The position numbers were made by a program, and so were the translations under genes. From contig JAUNEB010000004.1 in NCBI GenBank assembly GCA_030525795.1, forward strand, positions 1 to 64,000: a stretch of DNA of 64,000 nucleotides, read 5' to 3'. Below are positions 8,448 to 17,877 of this stretch, in pieces; within the stretch, counting starts at the first letter, position 1, and each line of letters begins with the position of its first letter. The notes under the pieces are model-generated. The model was given only the letters and a program-made list of their open reading frames with translations, made no database searches and had not been told where the DNA came from. Source of the stretch: Aerococcaceae bacterium. GTDB taxonomy: Bacteria > Bacillota > Bacilli > Lactobacillales > Aerococcaceae.

Positions 8448-8961
8448 GCGTATTCCCCCAATCTGTATGTCGTTGAATGCCTTTTAATCGTAAGACGCAT
8501 TTTTCGAGCCAACGGCTTAATCGTGTATAAATAATATCGTGTTCCGCCAATGGTTTTACTAATACACTCGCCAATCCGACGCGGTTGGCGCCGACAATAT
8601 CTGTGAACAACTGATCGCCCACTACTAAAATTTGCGAGATCGGAACATCCAGAGCCTTAATCGCCGCTTGGAAACTTTTTTTGGATGGTTTCAGCGCATT
8701 CGCTCGATACGGTAGCGCGGTGCCTTCAAGTGCCTGTTGAACGCGTGTTGTCGTATTGTTGGACAAAATGAATAAGCGAATGTCTTGGTTTTGCATCGTC
8801 TGTATCCAGTGAGTCGCCTCTTTTGTTGACCGGGTAACGTTCCAAGCCAATAATGTGTTATCCAAATCCACAATCATCGCAGTGAATCCTTTTTGTTTAA
8901 GGATTTCGGGTGTTAAATCATACAAACTATTCAAAATCCATGTTGGTTGATAATTTGGCAT
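8440..8961 (-). CDS. yqeG: HAD superfamily phosphatase (YqeG, subfamily IIIA)
   Basis: A 173-residue HAD hydrolase. Motif I is VDLDNTL (D32, D34), motif II is the SNN segment (LFILSNNT), and the acidic motif IV is GDQLFTDI. It resembles phosphatidylglycerophosphate phosphatases, but YqeG's substrate in Firmicutes is not proven. It is the first gene of the yqeG-yqeH-yhbY-nadD run, and its ATG has a visible ribosome site at about 8966. Confidence 0.92.
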   Translation of the reverse strand: MPNYQPTWILNSLYDLTPEILKQKGFTAMIVDLDNTLLAWNVTRSTKEATHWIQTMQNQDIRLFILSNNTTTRVQQALEGTALPYRANALKPSKKSFQAAIKALDVPISQILVVGDQLFTDIVGANRVGLASVLVKPLAEHDIIYTRLSRWLEKCVLRLKGIQRHTDWGNTLD

Positions 8962-9049
8962 TAGATAGCTCCTTTATAAAATGCGTAATCTCTTTTATTA
9001 TAGCACATTTTTTAATAATCACTTACAAAAAACACCTCAATGCCTAAAA

Positions 9050-9086
9050 TAAGACACAAAAAACAGCTAGAAAAACCTAGCTGTTT
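9050..9086 (-). terminator. PTS operon terminator
   Basis: A perfect 10-bp stem AAACAGCTAG / CTAGCTGTTT at 9061-9086 is followed on the minus strand by TTTTTTG. It lies 15 bases after the IID gene. Confidence 0.85.
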
Positions 9087-9100
9087 CGTTAATTTATGAA

Positions 9101-9946
9101 TTAACCCCAGAAAGTGAAGCCTAAGAAGTGGCCTAAACCTGCACCAACAATACCGATTACGAACAACAATGTGATAGCTTTCATTGGAGTCCATTTTTTA
9201 GCTGTGAACAAGTAGTACAAGCCTAATGTAATTGTTAATGGGATTAATTTTGGTAACACACCATCTAAAACTGCTTGAACATTGATTGGTGCTTCACCGT
9301 TAGGAATTTCGATACCTAAAGCTGTTCCGCCGTATAAGCAAGTCAACGCACCGACAACAAACACCCCTAAGATAGATGCTGCACGAGTGAACTCACGCGC
9401 GTTTTCAGTTAAAATACCAATTGCGTTTGTTCCTAAGTTATATGACCAATTCATCAACCAGAAACGAATTGCGAATTGTACGCCGTTGAAAATGAGTAAG
9501 AACAATAGAGGTGCAACAATGTTACCACTTAATGCCATGTTCGCTGTAATACCCGCAGCGATTGGTACTAATGTTAACCAGAAAATTGCGTCACCGATAC
9601 CGCCCAATGGACCCATTGCTGCAACACGGACCGCACGGATTGTTGGGATATCAACTTTGTTTTGCTCTAATGATAATACGATACCCATAACGAATGTTAC
9701 TAAGAATGGGTGAGTATTGAAGAACTCTAAGTTGTGTGACATAGAGGCTGCTAAGTCTTCTTTGTCAGTGTGGATTTTTTGCAAACCTGGTAAGATTGAG
9801 TACAACCAACCGTTCGCTTGCATACGCTCCATGTTAAATGAACCTTGTAAGTTCAATGAACGCCATACCATTTTGTTCAAAGTGGCTTGGTCTAATTTAC
9901 CTGCTGGCGTTGTGTTTTTGTAGTTTGTTGGAATATTAAATGCCAT
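9101..9946 (-). CDS. PTS system mannose/fructose/sorbose family IID component
   Basis: A 281-residue membrane protein of the EIID family (WRSLNLQGSFNMERMQ, LEFFNTHPFL and the Gly-rich GPLGGIGDAIFW segment). With IIC it forms the sugar channel of mannose-family phosphotransferase systems. GGAGGTGA eight bases before the ATG at 9944-9946 sets the start; the open frame runs five codons further upstream. It overlaps the IIC gene by 11 bases. The protein ends in a hydrophobic segment typical of IID. The sugar is not determinable. Confidence 0.95.
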   Translation of the reverse strand: MAFNIPTNYKNTTPAGKLDQATLNKMVWRSLNLQGSFNMERMQANGWLYSILPGLQKIHTDKEDLAASMSHNLEFFNTHPFLVTFVMGIVLSLEQNKVDIPTIRAVRVAAMGPLGGIGDAIFWLTLVPIAAGITANMALSGNIVAPLLFLLIFNGVQFAIRFWLMNWSYNLGTNAIGILTENAREFTRAASILGVFVVGALTCLYGGTALGIEIPNGEAPINVQAVLDGVLPKLIPLTITLGLYYLFTAKKWTPMKAITLLFVIGIVGAGLGHFLGFTFWG

Positions 9947-10742
9947 CTTCGTCACCTCCAAGATCTGCTACTGCAACTGAAGCTTTTTTGAATTTAGTTT
10001 GGATTTGGAAATCCCAGTAAGCTAACGCGAAACCGATGAATGCTAACAATACTAATGCTGAACCACCTAATTTGCCTGTTGCGTCTACGATGATTGCCAA
10101 TGCAAAACCAGCGAAGTAGAAGCCCCACAATTCTTTAGCAGCCATAACTTTCAATAGGATTGCGAAACCAACGAAACGCATCATGCCGCCGGCAGCTTTC
10201 AGACCAGCCATTACCCATTCAGGGATGCTTTGTGAAATTGTTGTACCGATTGTTTCTCCACCGATGAAGAACAATGTTACGATGACTGCGAAAACTAAAC
10301 CTAAAATGCACATTGCCAAGTTGTTGATACGAACGATACCGTCAGCATCTGCTTCTGCAGCGTATGCGTCTGATTTAGCCATTACAGCTGACATGAATGT
10401 GAACAATGTAGTTACTGTGTATTGACCTAACAACGCAAATGGAACGGCAGTTGCTACTGCTGCTGCTGGATCCAATTTTGATGAGATAGCCAAAATAGTA
10501 GCCATGATACCCCCGATAACCGCGTTAGGTGGTTGAGCTCCACCGATTGGCATGTTACCGATTGTCATTAATTGGTAAGTTCCCCCTACCACTAAACCTG
10601 TTTGTAAGTCACCTAAGATTGCGCCGATGATTGGACCTGTAACGATTGGTTGATACAATGATTCCAATAAGTTAAATTGGTCAATCGCAGCAATAAATGT
10701 TACGATAAACACTAAAATAATTTGAATGATATTTGCATTCAT
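9936..10742 (-). CDS. PTS system mannose/fructose/sorbose family IIC component
   Basis: A 268-residue polytopic membrane protein of the EIIC-sorbose/mannose family. It has the characteristic segments GPIIGAILGDLQTGLVVG and GNMPIGGAQPPNAVIGG and several hydrophobic helices. It carries the substrate-binding channel and works with IID. It lies 21 bases after the IIB gene in the order IIB-IIC-IID. Confidence 0.95.
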   Translation of the reverse strand: MNANIIQIILVFIVTFIAAIDQFNLLESLYQPIVTGPIIGAILGDLQTGLVVGGTYQLMTIGNMPIGGAQPPNAVIGGIMATILAISSKLDPAAAVATAVPFALLGQYTVTTLFTFMSAVMAKSDAYAAEADADGIVRINNLAMCILGLVFAVIVTLFFIGGETIGTTISQSIPEWVMAGLKAAGGMMRFVGFAILLKVMAAKELWGFYFAGFALAIIVDATGKLGGSALVLLAFIGFALAYWDFQIQTKFKKASVAVADLGGDEDGI

Positions 10743-10763
10743 TATTTTATTCTCCTTTCTGAA

Positions 10764-11240
10764 TTAGCTAAATAATTTCTCTACTGGCTCTGAAGCCTCT
10801 TGTGGTACGCGACGAATTTCTAATTCTACGCCGAGTTCTTGCAAACGTTTGAACGCTTGTACATCTTTGTCATCAACAGCGACTGATGTAGCCACTTGAC
10901 GTTTTCCTTCAGCCATGTGCATGTTACCGATGTTTAATTTTTTGATCGGTACACCACCCTCAACTAGCGTCAACACATCGCTTGGTGATTCGCAAATAAT
11001 AAAAATTTTCTGCTTGTCATTAGCTTTATGAATAATGTCGATTGTCTTTTGCAATGTGAAGTAGCGCGTTTGAGCTGCCGCTGGTGCCGCCATGTCCATT
11101 AAACCTTGTCGCATTGTGTTACTTGCTACGTCATCGTTCGCCACCAAAAGTAAGTTGGCACCGATTGAGCCTGTCCACTGTGTTGCAACTTGTCCATGAA
11201 TAAGACGTTCATCAATACGTGTTAGTAGGATATTTGGCAT
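10764..11240 (-). CDS. PTS system mannose/fructose/sorbose family IIB component
   Basis: A 158-residue cytoplasmic IIB protein. The phosphorylated histidine is H15 in RIDERLIHGQVATQW, the standard family signature. It passes phosphate from IIA to the incoming sugar. A promoter with a 17-bp palindrome and a cre-like site lies just upstream, so IIB-IIC-IID can be transcribed apart from IIA-yajC. The AGGAGGGG-type ribosome site is strong. Confidence 0.95.
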   Translation of the reverse strand: MPNILLTRIDERLIHGQVATQWTGSIGANLLLVANDDVASNTMRQGLMDMAAPAAAQTRYFTLQKTIDIIHKANDKQKIFIICESPSDVLTLVEGGVPIKKLNIGNMHMAEGKRQVATSVAVDDKDVQAFKRLQELGVELEIRRVPQEASEPVEKLFS

Positions 11241-11275
11241 GTTTTCCCCTCCTTTCTCCTCTACTAGACACTTTT

Positions 11276-11304
11276 ATTTTACCGTTTTGAAAACGGTTGT
11301 TCAA
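11276..11304 (-). promoter_or_regulatory. promoter of IIB-IIC-IID with operator and cre-like site
   Basis: On the minus strand the -35 TTGAAC (11299-11304) and -10 TAAAAT (11276-11281) are 17 bases apart. The 17-bp palindrome ACCGTTTTGAAAACGGT (11281-11297) fills the spacer. On the plus strand TTGAAAACGGTTGTT (11287-11301) fits the cre consensus WTGNAANCGNWNNCW with one mismatch. Catabolite control, perhaps plus a specific repressor, is inferred. Confidence 0.6.
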
Positions 11305-11372
11305 GTGCTTTTACGTCCGAAAATAGGTTAAAAGTTATCTTTTTTAACAAAAAGTACATTTTTTCTTCACAA

Positions 11373-11654
11373 TTAGTGAATCAAATGACTAATCGCATAA
11401 CGTGAAACGGTAACGATTCCACCCGACTTAATTTCGATGTCGCACGTTTCGTCTGTAACATAGCGCACAACACCTTGCAAACCGTTTGCAAACTCAACGC
11501 GTTGACCAACCGCTAAGTTTTTGTGCAACTCTTCAAAATGCTTACGGCGCGCCTTAATATTGCGGTAAGCGAACACATAATACACAAAAATCGCAATCGT
11601 AATAAACGCTAAAAATACGATTGAACTCGCTAAAATATTTCCCCAAATTCCCAT
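11373..11654 (-). CDS. YajC-like single-span membrane protein of the PTS locus
   Basis: A 93-residue protein with one N-terminal transmembrane helix (about residues 8-28) and a small cytoplasmic domain resembling YajC (NLAVGQRVEFANGLQGVVR). YajC is an accessory subunit of SecDF in general secretion. A YajC paralogue inside mannose-family PTS loci is seen in streptococcal glycan-uptake operons, and here it overlaps the IIA stop by one base. Its role in transport is unknown. Note that this is not the yajC of a secDF or tgt neighbourhood. Confidence 0.8.
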   Translation of the reverse strand: MGIWGNILASSIVFLAFITIAIFVYYVFAYRNIKARRKHFEELHKNLAVGQRVEFANGLQGVVRYVTDETCDIEIKSGGIVTVSRYAISHLIH

Positions 11655-12094
11655 TAAATACCATCCTCATCTTCAGCAACTTCTTGTTGGCTTAGGCGAT
11701 TTAATTGTGGACGATCCACGCCATCGCGTCCAACTTGTACTAATTGTGCAGCTAAGTCATCGGCAGAATCTGAAAACTGGCTCAACAATGTTCCTTCAAT
11801 AATCATCGGTAAGTTCGTTCCTGACAAAACAGCCACATTTTCTAACGTAGCGGTTGCCATCATGCTGACGTTGAATGGTGTGCCGCCTTTTAAGTCGGTC
11901 AAAATAATAGTACCGCCATATGCTTCCACATGTTTAGCCGCTAAAGCGCCAATTTGCTCTTGTAACACAGCCAAATCCATACCATCTGCAAACACGACAT
12001 TCTCAACGTGTTCATGCGTTCCCGCAATCATGCGCGCTGAGTGGATTAACCCGCTAGAAAACTCTCCATGACCTGTAATAATTAAACCTAACAT
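11654..12094 (-). CDS. PTS system mannose/fructose/sorbose family IIA component
   Basis: A 146-residue cytoplasmic IIA with the phosphorylation site H9 in LIITGHGEFSSGL and the conserved DLKGGTPFN segment. It accepts phosphate from HPr and passes it to IIB. Translation is coupled to the YajC-like gene. A good promoter with a cre-like site stands upstream. A bare PTS with no sugar-processing enzyme alongside suggests a general hexose or amino-sugar importer. Confidence 0.95.
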   Translation of the reverse strand: MLGLIITGHGEFSSGLIHSARMIAGTHEHVENVVFADGMDLAVLQEQIGALAAKHVEAYGGTIILTDLKGGTPFNVSMMATATLENVAVLSGTNLPMIIEGTLLSQFSDSADDLAAQLVQVGRDGVDRPQLNRLSQQEVAEDEDGI

Positions 12095-12126
12095 TGTAAG
12101 TTCCTCCTTATTTTCTTGATGTTTTC

Positions 12127-12164
12127 ATTATAAATTTTTTGCGGACGATTGGCAAACGTTTTCT
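12127..12164 (-). promoter_or_regulatory. promoter of IIA-yajC with cre-like site
   Basis: On the minus strand the -35 TTGCCA (12150-12155), a 17-base spacer and the -10 TATAAT (12127-12132) are clear. The cre-like 15-mer at 12150-12164 on the plus strand (TGGCAAACGTTTTCT) has one mismatch and overlaps the -35, a position expected for repression by CcpA. Confidence 0.7.
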
Positions 12165-12236
12165 TTGAAAAAAGTTGCTTTTTGTTAATAAAAATAATAT
12201 TATTAATAAAAAAGACAACTATTATGGAGGCGCTTC

Positions 12237-12734
12237 ATGTTTTACGAATTTATCACTACTCAATCCAAGAAAAAATTAATTTACCACACGAAACGGCAAA
12301 CGGTGACGGAAATTCCCGTTGACCAGTTACAGCTAGTGCAAACCTTTCGGTTTCGCTTGCTCATTGCCGTAACGCTTTATGCGGTTTTGACGTATATAAA
12401 GTTATCTGCGTTAGTAAGCGCACTATTAAGTATTTTGTTATGGATGATGATGACGTTACATTTTTACCGCCATATTTTGGGTGGATTACAGTGGCAATCG
12501 CTCGCAAAAGCGGACAATCATTGGCAAACAGCCGTGACACAACATTTTGCCCAAGAAAGAAGTATTGCGCGAATTGGCTTCAATGGATTACTGGCGATAC
12601 TTGCGTGCGTGGCGGTGTTCACACAATCTTGGCAGCCGCTAGAGCAGTTAGCGTTGTATGCTTTAATGGCATTTTTCGTATTAGAATGCGCCAAGCAAGT
12701 TACGCTATTATTGTCTTGGAATCAATCACAATAA
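12237..12734 (+). CDS. hypothetical membrane protein
   Basis: I do not recognise this 165-residue protein. A polar N-terminus of about 38 residues precedes two close hydrophobic segments (about 39-57 and 58-80), and two more follow (about 114-130 and 136-158). This suggests four membrane helices with a polar middle loop. It reads divergently from the PTS IIA gene and has a GGAGG site just upstream and its own terminator downstream. No catalytic motif is visible. Its codon use is like the host's. Confidence 0.75.
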   Translation: MFYEFITTQSKKKLIYHTKRQTVTEIPVDQLQLVQTFRFRLLIAVTLYAVLTYIKLSALVSALLSILLWMMMTLHFYRHILGGLQWQSLAKADNHWQTAVTQHFAQERSIARIGFNGLLAILACVAVFTQSWQPLEQLALYALMAFFVLECAKQVTLLLSWNQSQ

Positions 12735-12742
12735 TATAGTAT

Positions 12743-12776
12743 AAAGGCCGGAGATTTTTCCGACCTTTCTTTTTTT
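12743..12776 (+). terminator. terminator of the small membrane protein gene
   Basis: The hairpin pairs AAAGGCCGGA with TCCGACCTTT (one bulge) and is followed by CTTTTTTT. Confidence 0.8.
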
Positions 12777-12780
12777 ATAT

Positions 12781-12811
12781 TAAAAAAGCAGACTACTGCG
12801 CGTAATCTGCT
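12781..12811 (-). terminator. pyrR terminator
   Basis: The stem AGCAGACTAC / GTAATCTGCT (one mismatch) is followed on the minus strand by a T run at 12781-12786. Confidence 0.8.
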
Positions 12812-12818
12812 TAGTGTA

Positions 12819-13408
<590 letters not shown>

Positions 13409-13416
13409 AGTAATGA

Positions 13417-14607
13417 TTATTTTTTCAAGCGTTCTACTTCGCGGGCAATTTCAACTTCTTCGTTTGTTGGAACGTTGACTACGAAGATTTTTGAGTTGTC
13501 TGAAGAAACAATCGCTTCTTTACGCGTATTATTACGTTCTTTGTCGATTTCAACACCGAAGAAGGTTAAGCCTTCAATGACGACTTGACGTGTTTCTTTT
13601 GAGTTTTCACCGACGCCAGCTGTAAAGACGATTGCGTCTACGCCGTCCATTACGGCAACGTATTGTCCGATGTATTTTCTGATGCGGTTGATGTAGACGT
13701 TTAATGCTAATTGAGCGCGTTCGTTGCCGCTGGCTGCCGCTGCTTCAATATCGCGCATGTCGCTTGATACGCCAGACAAACCTAACATACCTGATTTTTT
13801 GTTCAATACGTCGATGGCTTCATTCACGTCTGAAATGTTTAATTTTTTCATCAAAAATGGCACGATTGATGCGTCAATGTCACCTGTACGTGTACCCATT
13901 GTAATCCCTGCTAATGGTGTGAAGCCCATTGAAGTATCGTAAGATTTGCCATCTTTAATTGCGGTAATAGACGCGCCATTTCCTAAGTGGCAAGTAATGA
14001 TTTTTAAGCTTTCAAATGGTTTGCCAATGATCGCTGCTGCACGGCGCGCAACGTAGTTGTGGCTCGTTCCGTGGAAGCCGTACTTACGAATGCCGTATTG
14101 TTCGTAATACTCATACGGTAAGCTGTACAAGTAGTTTTCTACTGGCATTGTCGCATGGAAAGAAGTGTCAAATACTGCAACCATTGTTGCTTCTGGAACG
14201 CGTTCTTGGAAAGCGCGCATAACTGCTGCTTCAGCTGGGTTGTGTAGCGGTGCTAATTCTCCAAGTTCTTCTACTTGACGAATCACTTCTTCTGTCACTA
14301 AGGCAGACTCTTTAAAAATTTCGCCACCCGCAACCACACGGTGTCCCGCACCTGTAATTTCGCTATAATCTGATACAATGTTTAATTCGGTTAAATATTG
14401 GAACAACAACTCAACCGCACGGTCGTGTGTTGGAATATCTTCGACTAATTTTAATTCTTGGTCATCGCCGTATTCGATTTTGAAAATAGAGTTTGGCAAT
14501 CCGATACGCTCTACTAACCCTTTCGCTATAACGGTTTCTTGTGGCATTTCGAATAATTGGAATTTCAAACTTGAACTTCCTGCGTTAATCGCCATTGTTT
14601 TTGACAT
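13417..14607 (-). CDS. ackA: acetate kinase
   Basis: A 396-residue acetate kinase of the ASKHA fold. It opens with [10 protein letters not shown] and carries the phosphate-binding segment [14 protein letters not shown] and the GFHGTSH motif with a conserved His. It interconverts acetyl phosphate + ADP and acetate + ATP in fermentation. Length and N-terminus fit the family. It has its own promoter region upstream and a terminator downstream, so it is a separate unit placed between arcC and pyrR. Confidence 0.97.
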   Translation of the reverse strand: MSKTMAINAGSSSLKFQLFEMPQETVIAKGLVERIGLPNSIFKIEYGDDQELKLVEDIPTHDRAVELLFQYLTELNIVSDYSEITGAGHRVVAGGEIFKESALVTEEVIRQVEELGELAPLHNPAEAAVMRAFQERVPEATMVAVFDTSFHATMPVENYLYSLPYEYYEQYGIRKYGFHGTSHNYVARRAAAIIGKPFESLKIITCHLGNGASITAIKDGKSYDTSMGFTPLAGITMGTRTGDIDASIVPFLMKKLNISDVNEAIDVLNKKSGMLGLSGVSSDMRDIEAAAASGNERAQLALNVYINRIRKYIGQYVAVMDGVDAIVFTAGVGENSKETRQVVIEGLTFFGVEIDKERNNTRKEAIVSSDNSKIFVVNVPTNEEVEIAREVERLKK

Positions 14608-14642
14608 GATTGAATCGCTCCATTTCTTAATAAACTGCTTTC

Positions 14643-14670
14643 ATTATACACGAAATAGCACGATATTTCA
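14643..14670 (-). promoter_or_regulatory. ackA promoter region with inverted repeat
   Basis: A TATAAT -10 is present on the minus strand at 14643-14648. Just upstream, CGAAATAGCACGATATTTCA (14651-14670) is an inverted repeat with 6 of 7 base pairs in each arm. It sits where a regulator would act on the -35, for which no good match is seen. The call as an operator is tentative. Confidence 0.4.
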
Positions 14671-14699
14671 TCTGTTAATAGCATTTTTTTTGTTTTTTA

Positions 14700-15656
14700 T
14701 CAAAAATCTTGCGTTTTGCGAATGCGTGTGCCGGTTTCTGTGCTAATAAATTGTTCTAACTGTTCTAGTGAAGTGATGACCGCGTAGCTTTCTGGGCAAT
14801 TTTCGGCAAAGGCAAGCGTTGCTTCTACTTTCGGCAACATACTTCCTGGCGCAAAATGCCCCGCTTGAATATAGCGTGCCAATGTGTCAGTGTCCACCGC
14901 TTCGATAGCTTCTTGATTCGCTTGATTGAAATTCAAGTACGCGTAATCAACGCCCGTCAAAATAATGAACACGTCGGCTTTGACCAATTCTGCCAATCGT
15001 TGTGACGCAAAATCTTTGTCGATCACCGCTTCGACACCTGTCAAAGTGCCGTCAGCATTTTGGACGACGGCAACACCTCCGCCACCGCCTGCAATGACGA
15101 CTTGTCCTGCTTCCAACAATGTTTCAATCGCCAATAATTCTTGAATGGCTTGCGGTTTCGGAGAAGCAACAACTTTGCGCCAGCCACGCCCTGAATCTTC
15201 CTTAAAAATAGCGTTCGTTTGTGCCATTTCGTGTTGCGCTTGTTCTTGCGTATAAAAAGGGCCAATCGGCTTCGTAGGCTCATCAAAAGCAGGATCGTCT
15301 GGATTAACGACAATTTGTGTTACAACGGATACAACAGGCTTGTCAATCTGTTTCTCCCGCAAGGCATTTTGTAAAGCGTTTTGGAGCCAGTAGCCGATGC
15401 TTCCTTGCGTCATTGCCACTAGCGAATCTAATGGAAAAGCGGGATTTTTTTCGGAGTGAGAGGCCGCATGTTGCAACAATAAATTGCCGACTTGCGGGCC
15501 GTTGCCGTGCGTAATAATCAATTCGTCACCGCGTTCAATCAGTTGCACGAGTTGTTGTGCCGTTTTTTTGAGGGCGGTTTGTTGTGCTTGTGCCGTTGCG
15601 TCCGCTGCCAAAATCGCATTGCCACCGAGGGCTACGACAATTCTACGTTTTTTCAT
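14700..15656 (-). CDS. arcC: carbamate kinase
   Basis: A 318-residue amino-acid kinase family protein with the carbamate kinase pattern: GGNAI at the start, THGNGPQVGN, and IAGGGGGVAV. The enzyme interconverts carbamoyl phosphate + ADP and carbamate + ATP. The start is the ATG at 15654-15656 with TAAGGAG nine bases upstream; a TTG two codons earlier is less likely. It is the last gene of the pyr operon, 13 bases after pyrD. No arginine deiminase genes and no carA/carB are in the window. This placement suggests it may supply carbamoyl phosphate for pyrimidine synthesis. Confidence 0.95.
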   Translation of the reverse strand: MKKRRIVVALGGNAILAADATAQAQQTALKKTAQQLVQLIERGDELIITHGNGPQVGNLLLQHAASHSEKNPAFPLDSLVAMTQGSIGYWLQNALQNALREKQIDKPVVSVVTQIVVNPDDPAFDEPTKPIGPFYTQEQAQHEMAQTNAIFKEDSGRGWRKVVASPKPQAIQELLAIETLLEAGQVVIAGGGGGVAVVQNADGTLTGVEAVIDKDFASQRLAELVKADVFIILTGVDYAYLNFNQANQEAIEAVDTDTLARYIQAGHFAPGSMLPKVEATLAFAENCPESYAVITSLEQLEQFISTETGTRIRKTQDF

Positions 15657-15669
15657 GTTCAATCGCTCC

Positions 15670-16590
15670 TTACATGTAGTTGAGTTTTCCTCTGAAATCG
15701 TCGAGAGAAGTGTAGCCTTTTTGCGCCATGATGTCGTGCAATTCTTGCGTCAAACGTTCAAAAACGGCGGTTCCTTGTTGTTGCAACGTGGTGCCGACTT
15801 GCACCATACTCGCCCCACACAAAATATGCTCAAACACGTCGCGACCTGTCAAAACGCCGCCCGTTCCAATAATCGCAATGCTCGGATTGAGCCTTTGATA
15901 AAATGCATGCACATTCGCCAACGCTGTCGGCTTAATATACGCGCCTCCAAGGCCTCCGAAGCCATTTTTTGGTCTGATCGTGACAGTTTCATCTTCAATA
16001 TAAAGCGCGTTGCCGATACTGTTCACGGTGTTGACAAAAGCTAGCGGATAGCGATTCAAAATCATTGCCATTTGGTCAAAATGACTCAAGTCAAAATACG
16101 GCGGCAACTTGACACCGAGCGGCTGCTCAAAATAGCTAAACACTTCTTGAAGCAACGCGTCCACAGCTTCAAAATCATACGCCAGTTGCGGTTTTCCGAC
16201 CACATTTGGGCAAGATAAGTTCAATTCAACTAACCCATTATAAGAAGACACTTGGATTTTCTTTAATAAAGTATGTGTTTCTTCATTCGACAAGCCTGTC
16301 ACGGATAAAAAAGGCGAGCTTTTTTCGACGGGGACGTCCTCCAAATAATCCAAATAGTAATCGATTCCTAAGTTCGGCAAGCCCATCGAATTGATGCTGC
16401 CGAGTGGCGTGTCGTAGTAGCGCGGTAGTGGATTGCCTTCTCTAGGCGATAATGTCGCTGATTTGGTCACAAATGTTCCTGCCTGTGAGCTTCTTAATGC
16501 GTCCAATTCTTCCGCGTTGTAGCAATGCACGCCCGATGCGTTCATAATGCAGTTGTCAAATGTAAATGATCCGATCGTTGTTTTTGCCAT
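15670..16590 (-). CDS. pyrD: dihydroorotate dehydrogenase, class 1A (fumarate type)
   Basis: A 306-residue soluble DHODH. The catalytic Cys lies in the [12 protein letters not shown] motif (about residue 130), and the N-terminus ([15 protein letters not shown]) is typical of class 1A, the homodimeric, FMN-only enzyme that uses fumarate as electron acceptor. No pyrK electron-transfer subunit is nearby, which supports class 1A. It follows pyrC by 15 bases. Fumarate use fits a fermentative lifestyle. Confidence 0.93.
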   Translation of the reverse strand: MAKTTIGSFTFDNCIMNASGVHCYNAEELDALRSSQAGTFVTKSATLSPREGNPLPRYYDTPLGSINSMGLPNLGIDYYLDYLEDVPVEKSSPFLSVTGLSNEETHTLLKKIQVSSYNGLVELNLSCPNVVGKPQLAYDFEAVDALLQEVFSYFEQPLGVKLPPYFDLSHFDQMAMILNRYPLAFVNTVNSIGNALYIEDETVTIRPKNGFGGLGGAYIKPTALANVHAFYQRLNPSIAIIGTGGVLTGRDVFEHILCGASMVQVGTTLQQQGTAVFERLTQELHDIMAQKGYTSLDDFRGKLNYM

Positions 16591-16605
16591 GGGCTTCCTG
16601 CCTCC

Positions 16606-17868
16606 TTATGCTTGATAAACGACTTTGCCGTTACTAATGGTCAACACGCTTGCGCCATAAACTTCTTTGCCTGCGTAAGGTGTGTTGCGTCCTTTGGACA
16701 AAAAGTTTTCGGGGTCAATCGTCCAACTGTGCCCCAAATCCAAAACCGTTACATCTGCAACCGCACCCACTTCGAGTCGGCCGTACGGCAAGTCGAATGT
16801 TGTGGCAACTTTTTCGTTCATAAGCGCGAGCAACTGTTCTAAAGTAAGGACTTCTTTTTTGACGAGTTCGGTGTACAAAAGCGCAAAAGCTGCCTCGCTG
16901 CCGACAATGCCAAATGCGGCGTCAGCCATGCCACATTCTTTTTCGTGTGGAGCGTGCGGTGCATGATCGGTTGCAATGATGTCAATCGTGCCGTCTAATA
17001 ATCCTTCGATGAGCGCTTGGCGGTCTTCTGTCGCGCGTAGAGGTGGATTCATTTTCCAGAGGCCGTTATCGTGCGGAATGTCGTTTTCGTCGCTAATGAG
17101 ATGGTGCGGGCATACTTCACACGTTACATGAATGCCTGCGCGCTTAGCATCTCGAATGACTCGCACTGATTCTTTCGTCGAAACGTGACATACGTGATAA
17201 TGGCAGCCTGTAGCTTCCGCTAACAAAATATCGCGTGCGATTTGGACGGATTCACAAACAGAAGGAATGCCTTTTAAGCCGAGTTGCTGACTACGTACGC
17301 CGTCGTGCATACAGCCGCCCCAAATTAAGCTATTTTCTTCGCAGTGGGCAACAATTGGCTTATTGTATTGCTTGGCTAACACCATCGCTTGGTACATACA
17401 GTTAGCATCTTGAACGCCACGCCCATCGTCACTAAATGCAAAAACATGCGGTGCTAAGACTTCCATATCCGATAAAACGGCTCCTTTTTCGCCTTGGGTA
17501 ATGGCAGCATAAGGAATGGCGCGAATAACACTGTCGCGCGCAATGATGTCCAATTGTTGTTGCAAATGTTCGAGCGTATCGGGCATAGGATTCAAGTTCG
17601 GCATCGGCATCGCTGTCGTAAACCCGCCACGTGCAGCTGCGCGACTTGCTTGCGCAATCGTTTCTTTGTAGCTAAAGCCAGGCTCTCGCCAATGCACATG
17701 CACATCAATAAAACCTGCCGTTACATAATTCCCCGCTACATCGTACACCGTTTCATCGGGTTGTGGCTCAAGCCCGTCTTCAATTTGGGTGATACGTTGA
17801 TTTTCAATGCGAATATCTTGTGTTGTCCATTGTCCATTTTTAAAAAAATTTCCGTTTTTAATTAGCAT
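16606..17868 (-). CDS. pyrC: dihydroorotase
   Basis: A 420-residue class I dihydroorotase. Metal ligands include H57 and H59 in DVHVHWREPG, later His residues (VAHCEE, HVCHVST) and the Asp in ATDHAPH. It closes carbamoyl aspartate to dihydroorotate, using zinc, in the cytoplasm. It lies nine bases after pyrB in the pyrF-E-B-C-D-arcC operon. Confidence 0.96.
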   Translation of the reverse strand: MLIKNGNFFKNGQWTTQDIRIENQRITQIEDGLEPQPDETVYDVAGNYVTAGFIDVHVHWREPGFSYKETIAQASRAAARGGFTTAMPMPNLNPMPDTLEHLQQQLDIIARDSVIRAIPYAAITQGEKGAVLSDMEVLAPHVFAFSDDGRGVQDANCMYQAMVLAKQYNKPIVAHCEENSLIWGGCMHDGVRSQQLGLKGIPSVCESVQIARDILLAEATGCHYHVCHVSTKESVRVIRDAKRAGIHVTCEVCPHHLISDENDIPHDNGLWKMNPPLRATEDRQALIEGLLDGTIDIIATDHAPHAPHEKECGMADAAFGIVGSEAAFALLYTELVKKEVLTLEQLLALMNEKVATTFDLPYGRLEVGAVADVTVLDLGHSWTIDPENFLSKGRNTPYAGKEVYGASVLTISNGKVVYQA

Positions 17869-17877
17869 GGTGGCTCC

